Position numbers and translations under genes: made by a program. 64,000 nucleotides of DNA from Rhynchopus sp. YZ270_cl-10 (Eukaryota > Euglenozoa > Diplonemea > Diplonemida > Diplonemidae), in assembly GCA_964035575.1 (NCBI GenBank), contig OZ037854.1, positions 868,001 through 932,000 on the forward strand, in the 5' to 3' direction. The notes beneath the pieces are model-generated. The model searched no databases. It was not told the DNA's origin and saw only the letters and a program-made list of their open reading frames with translations. Positions 50,432 to 63,909 of the stretch are shown here, piece after piece. The first letter of the stretch is position 1. Each line of letters begins with the position of its first letter.

Positions 50432-50950
50432 GCAACGCGCTGCGTTGCTGGGGGGTGAGTCTGCATATGTGATGCTTGGCGTTCTTTGTGTAAAAATGGA
50501 GTTGTTAATGATTTGTATATAGCACGTGGCGTGCATCCCCTCCCCTGCCCTCTCCCACCCGACTTGCCAGCATAGTGTGAATGTGACTGTCTGAGCATTT
50601 GAGGTGACTGTATCCCCGCTCCTGCCCCCCTTCCCAGTCCACCACCCCACCCTGTGGCAAAAGAAATAATAGTCCAGTGTTTGTTCAGAACTAGTGTTTT
50701 TTTTTTTTCTTTCTTTTTTTCTTTTCCCCCTGTGTTTTGTCTTGGACTTTGGCGACCGTGCACGCTGGAGTGTGTGTGCTTCGTCGCTGAGCGTCCTTCA
50801 GTTTTGATTGTGTTTTATTTTTTGACTTATTTTTTTTTTTATTTTTTTTGCAGCCCTACCTCCTCCCCTCTGTGAAGTTGTGTGTTTGATGGCGACGACG
50901 ATTTGGGAAATGCTGAAGGTTCCGTTCATCTTTAGACCGTGTCTTTTTGG

Positions 50951-50992
50951 ATGAATGTGCACAACAGGCACACTCGTCTTTCGAGTTTTCTT
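50951..50992 (+). repeat. Hairpin-family element (ATGTGC-type stem)
   Basis: GTGC, ACAACAG, GCAC, then the tail ACTCGTCTTTCGAGTTTTC. The stem class is like 62867 with a changed loop. Confidence 0.5.
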
Positions 50993-51480
50993 TACTTACT
51001 GGTCTTCGTTGGAACATCTAAAGCATTATCCATTTTCGTATCACCAATACCACGCGACTTCATCTACAAAGTAGATACCATTTTTTTATCTTTAAAAAAA
51101 TGAAGAAGAAGAAGAAGCAGAATAAGAAAAATACGAACGGAATTCGAATTTTTTTGTTTTTCAGGGTTCATTTTAAAAATAAAAAATAAATTTCAAAAAA
51201 GAAACCAAAAAAAACCCAAAAATAAAAATATAAATAAAGACGACGGCCAAAATTGTACGTTGTTGATTTTTTTTTTTTCCCCCTCTCCCTCCCATCCACC
51301 CTATATTTCCATGCATGTAGTAGAAGGTTAGAAGTAACGGAAGATTTTATTTTCAAAGGCACAGCACAAAAAAAAAGGAAAAGGGACGGAGACCGCCTTC
51401 CCCTAAAAATGGCAGTTATTGAGACGCAGTTTACTAATTTTTTTGTGTGCTTTCGTGCCCTGTTTATTTAGATGTGAGTA

Positions 51481-51520
51481 GGTGAGTGTCAGAGGCTTCA
51501 CGTCTTGCAGTCTTTTTTTT
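51481..51520 (+). repeat. Hairpin-family element, weak member
   Basis: GGTGAGTGTCAGAGGCTTCA then CGTCTTGCAGTCTTTTT: GTGA/TCAC pairing with an AGAGG loop. Confidence 0.35.
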
Positions 51521-51546
51521 TAAATCTTCAATCTGTCTTTTTTAAT

Positions 51547-51596
51547 GGTGACTACGCCCGAGAGGCTGATGCTCATCGTTACCAACTTTTCTTTTG
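51547..51596 (+). repeat. Hairpin-family element, diverged
   Basis: GTGACTACGCCCGAGAGGCT then GATGCTCATCGTTACC and AACTTTTCTTTT. Loop and tail are conserved but the stem is only partly paired. Confidence 0.5.
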
Positions 51597-52241
51597 AATC
51601 CCCGAAATGTCATCTTGGGGGTTTAATAATGTCCAAACCAAACATCTGGACAAGTCTTTGTGTATGTGCCTGTGTGTGATTTGCCTTACCAAACTAAAGA
51701 TAAAGCGGGTGGAAAAAAAAAAAAAACTTACCTCCCGTTCCACAGATAAACATTCCCCTCCCTTATTTGTTGTATCCCTTGCCCCTGTCCTTGCGTTTAC
51801 CTTCAATTTCGCGCACTTGAACGTGTGTGCAAAGCTTCCACCTCCCGTTTCCCATTCTAGGCTATAGCCGGGGAAAAACATTCATTGTATTTAGTAGCAG
51901 CAGGAGTCATCAGGATCGACGACTTTAGAAAAAAAGAAAAAGATAAGTGTTGTCCTCGTGGAAGAGTGCCATAACGGTTTCTTCCGTTTGCAACAAAAGT
52001 TCTCGAAAATTACCAAAATTTAAATTTAAAAATACAGTTAAATATGTATAAGAAAATCATATACCTAGCGTATCGTCAGAAGGAGACGTGTGATGTGTGA
52101 TTTAAAAAAAAAAACCCCCCCACACTTCTTAACAGCGCATGTGCCTTGTCTTGTGTATTTACCAACAGGTCACAATATTTAACTCACCCTTAGTAGAAGC
52201 AAAACATAATACATTATCGTTGATTCATTATTGTTAGATGC

Positions 52242-52285
52242 ATGTGGACGAGAGGCACATTCATCCTTCAAGTTCTCCCCTTTTA
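52242..52285 (+). repeat. Hairpin-family element (ATGTG stem)
   Basis: ATGTG, GACGAGAGG, CACAT, then TTCATCCTTCAAGTTCTCC. The arms differ from the CTAAGC class yet pair; loop and tail match. Confidence 0.7.
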
Positions 52286-52783
52286 TTATTCTTGTTGCTT
52301 TTATTTTATTTTTATTTTTATTTTTATTTTGCGACACGTGTTTGTGTTTGCTTGTTGCTTCGCGACCTTTTGGTTCGGGACGCTCGTTTTTTTTTGATTT
52401 TTTTTTTTTTTTTGTTGTTGTTGTTTTTTTTTTTTTTTTTGTTTTCTTTTCCACCTCTCGTTTTGCTATTTGCATGGGAGCCCCGCTCATCTTTAAAGGG
52501 TTTTATTTTGTTTCTAACACTTAGCTTTTTCCCTTTCTTCGCAGTCTGCATGGATTTTGAGGATAAATTAACAAACAAAATACAGTCGTTGTAGAAAAAT
52601 AAACAAAACAAAACAAAACAAAACAAATTGCAAACTCTGTGTCCAACCTCGAACAAACGGATATGACGTGGCCTTCGTAAAAGCTAGTGTGCCCTCCACG
52701 AGGTGCACCTGACGGAGCGTCACTTATTTCCCTGAGAGCTTTGCATTGTATCTCCCCTCTTCCAGGGGAAGGTACCCTTTATA

Positions 52784-52832
52784 GGTGACTAAGCACGAGG
52801 GGCTTAGGTTCAGCTGACAAAACCCTTTTTTT
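52784..52832 (+). repeat. Hairpin-family element
   Basis: GTGACTAAGC, ACGAGGG, GCTTAGGTTCAGCT, then GACAAAACCCTTTTTT. Same stem as 16782. Confidence 0.75.
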
Positions 52833-53368
52833 TCTCTCTTTTTTTTCTTCAAATTTTTCTTTTTTTTTTTTTTTGGAAAAAAAACATCTAACATGGTAAG
52901 GTAGAAGGAGAAGGCACACAGGTGCATACACTATCATCACTCCCAACACCCCTGCCCGCCCCACCCCTCACCTTTTCCCCCGTCCCCCCTGCAACTGCTA
53001 CGGCCCTCCGGACTAAGGGCTACACATATCCGTTCGTAGCACGGCATTGAAGATGGGCCCAGCACTGTCCGGTACATACACATGTACTGTGCCATCTTTT
53101 CCCATTGCTGGTGTTGTGCGTGACAACCATCCCGGCATCTGTGTTCTTGACTTTTGCCCCTCTCCCCAGAAAGTGTCGTTCCCACCCCTTCCCTCTTTGT
53201 GCAAATAACTCTTGTAGGGGGGGCAGTTTTGTCTACTATATAGTCTGTCTTCTGCAGCCTTGCACTTGCGTAGTGCACGAACCGGTTTCTGTGACCCGTG
53301 CGACGCAGGAACCACACAACCCTGCACACAAACAGGCAAAAGAAACACATACGAAACACCTTTACACC

Positions 53369-56300
53369 ATGAAGCAGATCGTGGCAGCTGTGCTGCTTCT
53401 GGCAGCAACTGCTGTCAACGGACAGTGCAACTTCAACGACATGACGGTCAGCCTTGGCTCTCAGACCCTCAAAGGAGCGTATGTACTATGTTTGCATGTC
53501 TCAACCATTTCCCTTTCAACACAGGAGTTTGGCTGGAGCTGGTGTGACGGTTGGCGTTGTGGCACCGCTTGCTGCATGCACGGGATTTGTGGCAACGACC
53601 AGCCAGTGCACCCTGCAGGCCGCGAACTACAACGGTGGTGTGGCAATCACTGTGACTTGCACAGGGTCGACGTGGGGACCAGCAGTGCTGTCTGCTGATC
53701 CGTGTGCAGCAATGGCGCCAGCAATTGCGAACGCTGGTACCATCACAGGTAACGAGGGAGACACAAAGCCTGTTGTGTGCAACTCAGGTTTCACGTGCGA
53801 CCAGGCCACTTGCAATGTGATTTGCACGGCTAATGCATTCACCTTCGTGACACAGACGCCGGCAGTGACGGCCATCCCCACTTGCATTCGTATGTAACAC
53901 ATGTCACCACTCACACACCACCTACCCTTTATCCACAGAGGACTGCACACTGCTCCCCCTCGCTGGAGCATCGCTGAGCGGCTGCACGGCAGGAGGTGTC
54001 CTTGTCGACATGACCACCCCCGGAGCACCGACCTGCACATGGAACATGGACGCTGGATTTGATTGTGGTGGCATGACCACTGGTGCCATCACTTGCACTG
54101 CAGGTACGCTTGCCGGAGCACCCACGTGCACGGAGAATGTGTGTGCTGTGTACGATCTTGGAACTGCACCTGCAGGTCTCATTGCTGGCCCGAACCAGGG
54201 AATGGTGCTCCCGTGCACTGCGATGACTGTGCTGACGGCAGTGACCCAGCCTTCGTGCAGTCTGCAGTGCGACAATGCTGCAGGGTACACCACCAACACT
54301 GGTCTCCTGAACTGTGACGCACTGAACATGGGAACAGGAGTAGTTGCAACACCCAGCATTGCGTGCGCAGCAGTGCAGTGCCTGCAGCCCTTCGACCACG
54401 CAGCAGCGGGCATTGTCGACCCTGCAATGACCCTGCCATCGTGCAACAATGTGCTTGCGACTCCGTGCTCGCTTGTGTGTGACGGCAATGGTTACGCACA
54501 GGGTGGTGCTGCACCGAGTCTGCAGTGCACACAGGATACTACAAACCGCGATGTTGGGAACTGGGTGTTGACGAACCCTTGCCTCGGACCTGCCACATGT
54601 GCGATCTACACCTGTCCCGATGGGTATGTTGGTTTCTTGCTTTATGTTAAGATGCACGAAAGTCATATTCATCTTACAACTATTCTTGATATTTGTGTGA
54701 CTCATTTTTCACGAGGGGAAAGTGGGGGATGTTCTGGGTGCTTTTTACGAAAACAACGAGTGAGGGGAGTTGGGTCCACTCATAGGAAGAAGAGCAGATA
54801 TGTGAAAATGTCTTTCATTTACTGCCTGAGAGAATTTTCCACAAGAAATCAGTCAGCCTGAAATAGTAATACCATACCACCCACCCCACCTACAGACTTC
54901 TGCTTGACGCAAACCCGACTGCCATCAACTGCCCGCAGGTGACAACAGGCGGGACTCCAATTGCCGCCATCTGCTCAGCCCTGCACGCCGACAACACAGC
55001 AGCATGCTGCCCGAACCTGGCACAATGCCCGGCATTCGCATCGAACGCACCGACGTGTGCATGTGACGCAGGATACGACTCAAACCCGGCACTTCCGCAA
55101 TGGAGTGGCACTGCTTGGACACACACATGCTCTGAGAAGGCGTGCTCTCCGTTCACCTTCCCACCCGGAGCTATTGCTGGAGACACAGACGGATGTGCCA
55201 GCGACCCCATTACTCTGACAACGGTGAACGACCCCACCTGTTCCATCAAGTGCGCGGATGGCTACGTTGCTGGAACGTCAACAGTGACCTGCGACATCAC
55301 CGGAAACCTGAACCCTCCCGCAACTCTGTCGTGTGTGGAGAAGTCGTGCTCGTCGTTCCCGATGCCGACAGGAGCCACTGGCGGAGACAGCGGAACACCG
55401 TGCTCTAACATGGGGACTGTGCTGAAGCCTGTGACGGCGCCTTCATGCTCTGTGAAGTGCCAGGATGGTTTCACTGGCACACCAGCCACTATTGTGTGCG
55501 GAACATCTGTGACGAACGGAGGAGCACCTGCTGGAACGATTGACTGTGTTCAGAACCTGTGCGCATCGTACGCATTCCCGAATGGAGTGGTGGCGGGAGG
55601 AGGTACGGGCACGCCCTGCACAAACAACACACGCATGCTGTCTGGAGATACGTGCCAGGCACAGTGCGACACAAACTTCATTGGATCTGCATCCTCTGTG
55701 TCGTGCGCCTCTGACGCCACTGACGGACAGGTCGTCACAGGAGGACCGACGTGTGTGCCGACGTGCGCGACGTTCGCGTGCCCTCTTGGATACGACGCAG
55801 CCAACGCTGCGACTGGATGCACGTCGTCCATCTGCACCACTGGCCAGTGCTGTGTTGCAGCAACATGCCCTTCGGACTCAACACAGGCGACTGTGAACGG
55901 TGCACTGGCGTGCAACTGCAACGCCGGATATGCAGGAACGATCACGTGGGATGCTTCTGCGACACCACCGATCTGGACTGGTGTGTGCTCGCCTGTGTGC
56001 AGCAACAGCCTGTTTGCAGGTTGCACCACAGGATCGACGCTGGTGGCAGACTTCGCGACGAAGGCGTGCACTGGGCCAGGTGGGTGTGACATGACTTCGT
56101 GCACAGCGTGCCAGCAAATTGACTGCTGCGAAGAGTTTGTGTGCCAGGCACCTGGGACCACGAGACCCGAGTACCTGTTCTCGGGTGGCGACACCTGCAC
56201 CACAGTGACTGCTTGTGGTGCTGTGAGCTGTGCGGTTGGGTACTCCGGCACACCGACGATTCTGTGCCCTGGCACCGGATCTCAGTTCCAGCTGACCGGA

Positions 56301-59300
56301 TGTGCTGATGTGGCCTGCCCGGCAGGAGCAAGCGGAGTGGGTGTGTGCGACTGTGGCACTGGCTACACAGTGACGGGAGGAGGAGGACCTGTGTGGGACC
56401 CGACTTCGCGTGTGTGGCTGCACACATGCTCGCCCACGTGTGCGAACACGCTGTTCCAGACATGCGAGTCGATGTCCCTGTCGAGGATTGCTACTGCGGA
56501 ACAGGTGACATGCACCACTGGAGGAAGCACGCTGGACCCCACCACGGACTGCACCGTGGCACAGTGCTGTGTGAGTATGTTACGCTTGTTTCTGTTTTTC
56601 AGGTGTTGTACAGAGTGAACAGCAAACACCAGAGTGCACTGCACTAACAAGGTTACTTTTTGTATTTTTGAATGCCAAAATGCATTGTTTGTTTTTTTTT
56701 TTGATGCGAACCTAATTGTTTTGCAGTTGGGTGTCGCGACTGCACTCCTTCTGTCATCCTTGTTTCTTGACCACATCACTTCACAGCGACATGCGACCAG
56801 TTCGAGAGCGGGTCTGGGTGCCAGGTGCGTGGACTGAAGAGCCTTCCAAACCCTCAACAGATCAGATGCTCTGGACCGGCGTCAACGGACTGCACGGAGT
56901 CGACCTGCTGTGTGGCGACGTGCAACAACCCTCTGTTCACTGGCTGTGGAGGGACCGGTTACCAGGCAAAGATCGGATGGGAGAACATCGAGTGCATGGA
57001 CGCAAACCCAACGAACTGCAACGTGTCGACGTGCTGTGACGCAACTGTGTGCGGGAACTACGTGTGCCCTGCAGGACAGTCGTCGAAGCCGAACCCGCCG
57101 ACCTGTGTGGGTGCGTGCTCTGCATTTGGATGCTGTGACGACAACACGTGTCTTGCACTTGTGGCGACAAGCTTCCCTGCATACCTGATCCCCGGACGTC
57201 CTGGCTGCAGCACAGTTGCGACCTGTGGAAACATCCAGTGTGCCACTGGGTACAGGACGGATGGACCGGTTGGAGCCCGTCTGACCTGCGACGTGATGAA
57301 CGGCATCTTCGGCACGACTGGGTGTGTGGAGAACATCTGCCAGCCGATCAACAACCTTGCCGGGTACAACGTTGAGCGTGCGCCCACCTGCAACACGACA
57401 AGCTCGTGTGGCACTGTGACCTGTGCAGATGGGTACAACGACAACAACGGAATGAACATTGTCGGGGTGAGGTGTCCCGCACAGGGTGGAGGCATGGAGG
57501 GCTTTGGGTGCATTGAGAACGTGTGCGCACCGCCAAACACAGACTTGTGGCGCCAGAACAACGTGGGTGTGGCTGTGGCACTGCCCGACTGCACGAGGGC
57601 GTCTGACTGTGGCGCCATTACCTGTTCGAATGGGTACTCTGCCAACCCCACAGCAGTGCTGCAGTGCACAACACCCGGTGGTGAGTTTGCCTCGGGAGGA
57701 TGTGACCCGAACATCTGCCAGCCGCCGGGCTCTGCTCTGACTGGCTACGTGTTCACTGACCCGACGTGCGTTGTTGTGCCGAGATGTGGAACCATTGCAT
57801 GTGACCGTGGATTCGAGGGAACACCGGTGGTTGTGTGCCCCAGCAACGGGGGAACGTTCACTGCGACAGGCTGCTCACGTATGTACTACCTTTCTTCTTG
57901 TCCTCCAGACTTCCCCATCCCAGTCACGTCACCACCACCCCAACACTTCAATATCTGAACCCAATCACTCTCTCTCTCTCTCTCTTTCTTCAGCTGTGGG
58001 CTGTCCTGTGAACTCGAACGGAACCCTGTGCGCTTGCAACTCTGGATACACCGGAACACCTAACTTCAACACAACGACTGGAGCGTGGGACCACGTGTGC
58101 ACTGCTGCCCCGTGCCCTTCCTTTGCGAACACACCCGGAGCATGTGTGTGCAACAGCGACTACACCGGAACGCTGACGTGGACGGGAACTGCTTGGGCAG
58201 GTACGTGCATTGAGCGCCAGTGCAACTCGAGGCCGAGCTCGAGCCCCGGCTACACCATCACCGGAACGTGCTCTTCCCTGTCGGACTGCACCGTGACGTG
58301 CGCAAACGGCTACACGAACAGTGTGTCGGGTGTGGCACCGACGCTTGTGTGCAGCAGCGGGCTTGTGTTTGTGGGGAGAGGGTGCTCGCCTGTTGCGTGC
58401 CCTGTTGGGTCGAACGCAGGACCTGCAGGTGTGTGCACGTGTCTGTCGGGATACACCGGCGCGGCACCCGTGTTCAACACTGCGACACGGACGTTTGCTG
58501 TGACGTGCACTGCAGTGCCCTGCCCACTGAACACAAACGACGATCTGGGATTTTGCACATGCAAAGCCGGGTACACGGGAACACCTACCTTTGTGGGATC
58601 ACAGTGGACACACACCTGCGTGCTTGGGGGGACGACGGACTGCACTGCGCTTGTGGACACGAACACCCAGGCCAACTTCTGCACACAGCAGAAGGCACAG
58701 GGTGCGTGCACCGACCCCGGTATCCTGGGTGTGTGCCAGAGGACGTGCTGCACCGGAACAGGAAACCTGGCGCCGACATTCACCTACACTTCGGGGTCAA
58801 CAACGTCGGGACCACTGACCTTCCCGGTCTCCTCGACAGGCACGTTCTCGCGCTCTGCCGCACTGACGAACATTTCTCCTGTTGAGAGCACACAGACGAT
58901 TGTGACGACGAACGGTGTGGTGCAGTGCTCTGTGACGTCTGGCTCAAACCTTGCCGGCGCGACACTGAGGATTGTTGGGGGTGTTGGTGAACTGTCCTTC
59001 ACAGGTCCTGTGAACTCTGCCACATCAGGCACCATTTCGTGCCCCATCACCGACAACGGAAGCCCGGCCCTGACCACAACGGCCATCTTCCCGATCACAG
59101 TGGGTACGCCGATTGTGACGCCGTTCCCACCGACACCCACGACACCTGTGACGAACCCGCCTTGCAACGGGGCGTGCCTGTTCGCGAGCGACATTCCGCA
59201 GGTGAACAGCAACTACCGGGTGAGCGTTCTGACTGGGGCAGTTGTGTCTGGAAAGGCACTTCTGACGAACCTGCACGGAGGTATCGCGGGTGAGGCAGCC

Positions 59301-60505
59301 ACGGTGACATGCAGCCCGCAGACGGGCACAGCGTCGAATGTGTTCACAGTTCTCCCCCAGGTCACACGCACGACTGGAGACGTGGGTCTGCTGTCCTTCA
59401 CAGCAGGACAGATTGTGACGGACGTGCTGGTGACCTGCACGGCGGTGGACTCAGCAAACCTGCAAACAGGATTCCAGTTTGTGATTTCGATCGGGAAGGA
59501 GACGGACGACAAGATCATGCGTCTTGGGCTGGTGGGTATTGTGTCTGCCTTCAACAAGGCGCTGTTCGTGCAGCTTGTGCAGGGGTACCTGAACGGTCTC
59601 ACCACCACAAGGCTTGCAGGCCAGATCCGCGACGTTGTTATCTACTTCGTGTGCCCAGCATCGGCGTGCGGAACGACCCTGCTGACGTGCCCCGTGACGT
59701 CGACTCTGAAGATTGCTGCCGGATGTGTGCGTGGAGACGACATTGCGAACGCGAGAGGTGCAGCGCTTCTTGCGGACGCGAACAGTGTGGTTGACTTCAC
59801 AATCACGACAGCAAACGCAGACGGAACCGCAGCGAAGATTGCCGACGTTGAAACTGCACAGACTGCCCTGAACGGCTGCATTAACCCGTACCTGACAACG
59901 GGCGTGTCGTGCAGTGTGTCTGGCATCGGCCCCAGCGACACTGTGACGCTTGTGGAGAAGCCGATTGAGGACCTTGATGATGACGACGACGAGTGGCTCT
60001 GGTGGCACTGGCTCCTCCTTGCCCTTGGGATCCTTCTCTGCTGCATCCTCTCGTGCATCCTGCTGTACTGCCTCCTCCGCAAGAAGAAGGACAAGGGCGA
60101 GCAGAAGGATGTGTACGAGCAGCGTGAGATGCAGAGCGCCCCTCAACAAGAGGAACGCCCCGCAGGCACCTACGACGACTACAACACCACACGCGGGTCT
60201 GAGGACTACTACTCCAGCTACGACCCGAACAGCTACGCGTCCGAGGTCCTGGTATGCAGTGCACACATCACTTCACACAACACACTCATCACATCACAGG
60301 AGTTCCAGAACGACGATGCCGTGACGGCACAGTACATCGACGGGGACTTCTACCCAGGAACCATCTGGTCCAAGGTATGCCCCACCTCCCCCACCACCGC
60401 CACACACTTCAACACCCACAGGCAAACGACGGGACGTACAACATCAGATGGGCGGACGGCTCCCACAGCGAGGGTGTGCCGCCGGAGCAGATCAGACCTG
60501 CGTAA
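53369..60505 (+). CDS. Large Cys-rich membrane protein with Tudor-like tail, copy 2
   Basis: Eight exons: 53369-53478, 53525-53889, 53939-54623, 54896-56574, 56787-57878, 57994-60251, 60300-60374, 60422-60505; 2,115 residues. Same domain order as copy 1: signal peptide, Cys modules, ShKT-like segment, beta-rich region, one membrane helix, Tyr-rich cytosolic tail and Tudor-like end. Only scattered substitutions separate the two ectodomains (for example TIPGAP to TTPGAP and ITCAPV to IACAAV in exon 3). The one clear coding length change is in the cytosolic tail, SAPQQEERPAGTYDD here against SAPQNTQAGTYDD in copy 1. The Tudor-like exon has IDGDFYPG instead of IDGEFYPG. The very recent look of exons and most introns, with a fully different third intron, points to gene conversion or intron replacement after duplication. 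Confidence 0.87.
54646..54692 (+). repeat. Hairpin-family element in intron 3 of copy 2
   Basis: TTAAGATG, CACGAAAGT, CATATTCATCTTACAACT: short ATG/CAT stem, CACGAAAG loop and the family tail. It is absent from the corresponding intron of copy 1, so it is part of the intron difference between the copies. Confidence 0.5.
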
Positions 60506-61793
60506 ACATGTGTGTGCAGGCTTTCCTCTTCTTCGGTCCACATATCACTTCCTCTCTGTCTATCCAGTTGTCTTTTCTTGTTTTTGTTTCCTTGTTTGGT
60601 GGCCTTCTTGATTTTGTTTGGTTTTGCAAAACACTGAAGGCTGAATTGAATTGCGTTTATTGTGCGGTGGAGCATGATAGTATATAGTGCGAGACAAGGT
60701 GAGTGTTTCGGATGTGTTACTGGTGGTAGCAATGGGAAAACGATAGCTTTGCACGACTGTGACAGTGTCCTTTTCCCCCACTGGGAAGAGTTACTATTCC
60801 TTACGTATTTTTCTTCTCCCTCCTCCTCCCCCTCTCTTGCGTTCCTACTGAAGACTTGGTGCTGGATGTGGTGGCTCCTTGCTGAAGGTGTACCATTTTC
60901 CTTTTCCCCACCCCGATCTCATGGTTGTGGAACGTAGAAGAGCCGCGTTACGGTACGTGTGCTCCAGAGTGTTCACATTTTTATATGGGTGAGAAGGGGT
61001 CCATGGGGAACCCAAATCGTTCCTCCCAGAACATAAGTGAGGAGGGAGGGGAAAAGAATAAGATAAAATTGCCGTAAAAAAAGGGTGATCTTTGTTATTT
61101 TTTTTGTACCGTTTTTTTTTTTTCTTCACAGGATCCCCAGAACCAAAAACCTTCCCGAAAGGAATGGAGTGCCCTTTCCCCCAGTTCTCATCTCCACATC
61201 CAAGAAAACCCAACCCCTGTGTGTTTAAATAGTCTTCTTTGTTATTGTTTTTTTTTTATTGTTGTTTATTTGTCGTTTTGGCGGCAAAAAGTTTAGTAGA
61301 AGAAAAAAAAAAATATTCGAACATAAATGAGAGCGAGAGAGACAAAAATCACCGGTAAAAGGGAGTTGCCGGGGTATTTTTTTTCTGGGGAGGTCTACGG
61401 ACTTCCTTGAGAGAATGCGTAGTTTTTTTTTCTCTCTATAAGATATGCAAAGACGAGGCTTATCGGACGCGTCAGTGTCGTAGTTGTAAGGCCAACCAGA
61501 TGCGATACAATTGTAATGCAAAACTAGTGAAGATTTGAAACAATAAATTTTCACAAAAAAAAAAATAATTCCCAAAATGCTCTCCTGCCTCTTCTCAAAG
61601 ACATGAGGGTGACGATAAAAAGAAAAAAAAAATGTGCAGTGCACAAATAAAAAACACAAAAAAAGCAAATAAAAAAAAAACACCCCTTGTTACCCAATCA
61701 TAGTTTTTGTTCCCTTGCTGTTGATTTTTTTTTCCTCTTTTTTTTTGTATTTCCCTCCCCCCTTGGTCAGATTAATCGGAGTACAAGATCCAG

Positions 61794-61829
<36 letters not shown>

Positions 61830-61965
61830 TGTACACTCCCGATCCTGAACAAGTTTTATTTTATTTTATTTTTTTCAAAAAAAAATAATAATAAAATTGA
61901 AGAGGTATTTCCTCTTCTGTAGTTGTCCCCGTTGTAGTCATATTATCTCTCATTTTTTTTCTAAG

Positions 61966-62016
61966 GTGTCTAAGGCAGGAGAGGCTTAGGATCATCTTTC
62001 AAACTTTTTTCTTTTA
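61966..62016 (+). repeat. Hairpin-family element
   Basis: GTGTCTAAG, GCAGGAGAGG, CTTAGGATCATCTTTCAAAC, then TTTTTTCTTTTATTTT. CTAAG/CTTAG stem with a slightly larger loop. Confidence 0.7.
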
Positions 62017-62866
62017 TTTTCTTTTCCAAAGTAAAGGACGAAGGGGGCTTTTTCTCAATTGCCTTTTTTTTTTTTTTTTTTGCCAACCTTTTCTCTGTAG
62101 TTTTGAGCAGGCAGTAGAGAGGGGGGTGACTACTGTTGACCTGCACTTTTTTTGTTGACCAACATCAGAAACTCAGAGAAATTTTTGGGTATCCTTGGAT
62201 AGATGCAAATACTTTCACAATACGAAGGTTTTTAAAACCAACACAATTTTTCACCAGCCCACCAAAAATAGGTGGATTTTTTTGGTGGATTTTTCTGAAC
62301 ATCATTTTTCTCTTGAATTTGACGAAATGCATTTTTTTTCTTTCATTACTCTTGTGTTGCTGCGACTCAAAAAATAGCCAGATGGGAATAGCTCCCAAAA
62401 AATGTATTATTGGAGAAATTTATTGGTCTTAAGGAGGTTCTTTTTGTGTGTGGCAGTTTTTTTTGAAGAATGAAAACCACCGCGGGGGGGTGGCAGGGAT
62501 GAGTGGTGTTTTTTTTTTTTTTTAAAGGATTGTCTGTCTTGGGCCCTTCCCATCCACCCCACATCCCTCCTCCACTCTCTCCATATTCCACACCTATTTT
62601 CCTTTTCCCTTCTTTCTTCGGTTTCACCTCAGTATATAGCACAGTTACAGAGGCATTGTGTAGGCTGTTACGATTCGCATTTTTTATGCAAAAAAAACAA
62701 AAAAAGCAAACAAAAAAATACATAGTAAACTTTGCATTCGCCATTTTCCCCCAAAAAGAGTAATCCAACGGAATAAAAAAAGCAAAACAAAAAATAACCC
62801 CCCCTTCCTCCCCCCAGTATTATTTCGATGATATTGGTTTTTTTTTTCTTCTCCAGTCTTCTAGGA

Positions 62867-62906
62867 TATGTGCGTACGAGAGGCACATTAATTTTAGAAG
62901 TTTTCT
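62867..62906 (+). repeat. Hairpin-family element (ATGTGC stem)
   Basis: ATGTGC, GTACGAGAG, GCACAT, then TAATTTTAGAAGTTTTC. A six-pair stem unrelated in sequence to CTAAGC/GCTTAG, same loop core. Confidence 0.7.
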
Positions 62907-63909
62907 GATTGGTGTATTTCCCAACGAGGCATGTCTCTCAGATTTTTTTTTTCCCTTTTTTTCTTTTTTCTTTTTACAATTCACCTTTTAGTTGCAGAAA
63001 AAAAAAAAAAACAAAAAATAAAACAAAACCAAAACCAACCGAGTGCACGGGGTTGACGTAAGGAAACTCAAGGAGGGGACTTAGAGCAAGGCCATATCCC
63101 TCCCACTCCTCCAAAAAAAAAAAAAAAAAAAAAAATGGAGGGAAATACGTAGTTTCCTTATTGCACAGAAATTGCCCCAATAGCACCCTTTAGGCTGCTT
63201 TTTCTTTTGTTATGTCTTGGAAAAAAAAATAATGTGGAGTGCAAGGTGGCATATCTACCTTTTTTCCAAGTTTTTTTTTTTTCTTTTTTTTTGTGACTCA
63301 GCAATTTGCCATTTGCAAATTGCCGCTGGAGGTAGTCAGTCAAAAAAGAGGGGGGGGCAGTGATGGTCAGACCAGGGGTTCACCAACCCTTGCTACACTC
63401 TTGTGGATGAAGTGTACCGTTCTGTGAAGGATCTTACAACTAACCATTTTTCTACATGTAACCTAGTCCAAGTGGAGCGACATGGTTCAATAAAAAAAAA
63501 AACAACCAAAAAACAAAGTGAAAAAGAAAAACCGGTTTTGAGGAAGTTTGCGTTTTTTCTTTTTTTCTTTTTCTGTGTGCTTTCTCTTCTCTGAATGGAA
63601 AGTATCTGAAAATTGATCGTTTTCTTTTAAAATAAAATGAAATGTGACCCTGGAGGGTAGGGGGGGGCTGTTTCGTCTTCTCCCTCCCTTTGATTCAGTT
63701 TTGTCCTTTTTTAAAAAAAATGCATTTTTTTTTTGGAGGGAGGGGTAAACATTCGTTTTCCTCCTCTTATTCAAAATAAAGAAAATAAAATGCAAAACAA
63801 AAGAATGAAAATTGTTCCAATCCCCCCACCCCAATAGTGATGTTGCTATTGATTGTTTCCCCTTACCCCCTTTCCTTCCCTGTCTAAAATACATTTTTTT
63901 TTTCCAAAG

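Larger units (their letters stand above)
50432..53368. other. Spacer between the two large surface-protein genes
   Basis: No gene is supported. Long T and A runs, several hairpin-family elements (50951, 51481, 51548, 52242, 52784). The sequence is unrelated to that after copy 2, so only the gene unit was duplicated. Confidence 0.65.
53290..60505 (+). repeat. Segmental duplication, unit 2
   Basis: Partner of 43315-50431; see that entry for edges. The third intron here (54624-54895) is 272 bp against 171 bp in unit 1 and shares only the first few bases and the last 26 bases before the acceptor. Confidence 0.95.

Noticed and set aside
61797-61827. Long A tract as a retroposon tail (also 4562-4594)
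   Set aside because: Homopolymer runs are everywhere in the spacers, and no upstream retroposon body or flanking duplication was seen.
62136-62432. 98-codon frame in A/T-rich DNA
   Set aside because: Low-complexity hydrophobic product, no splice partner, T-run driven.
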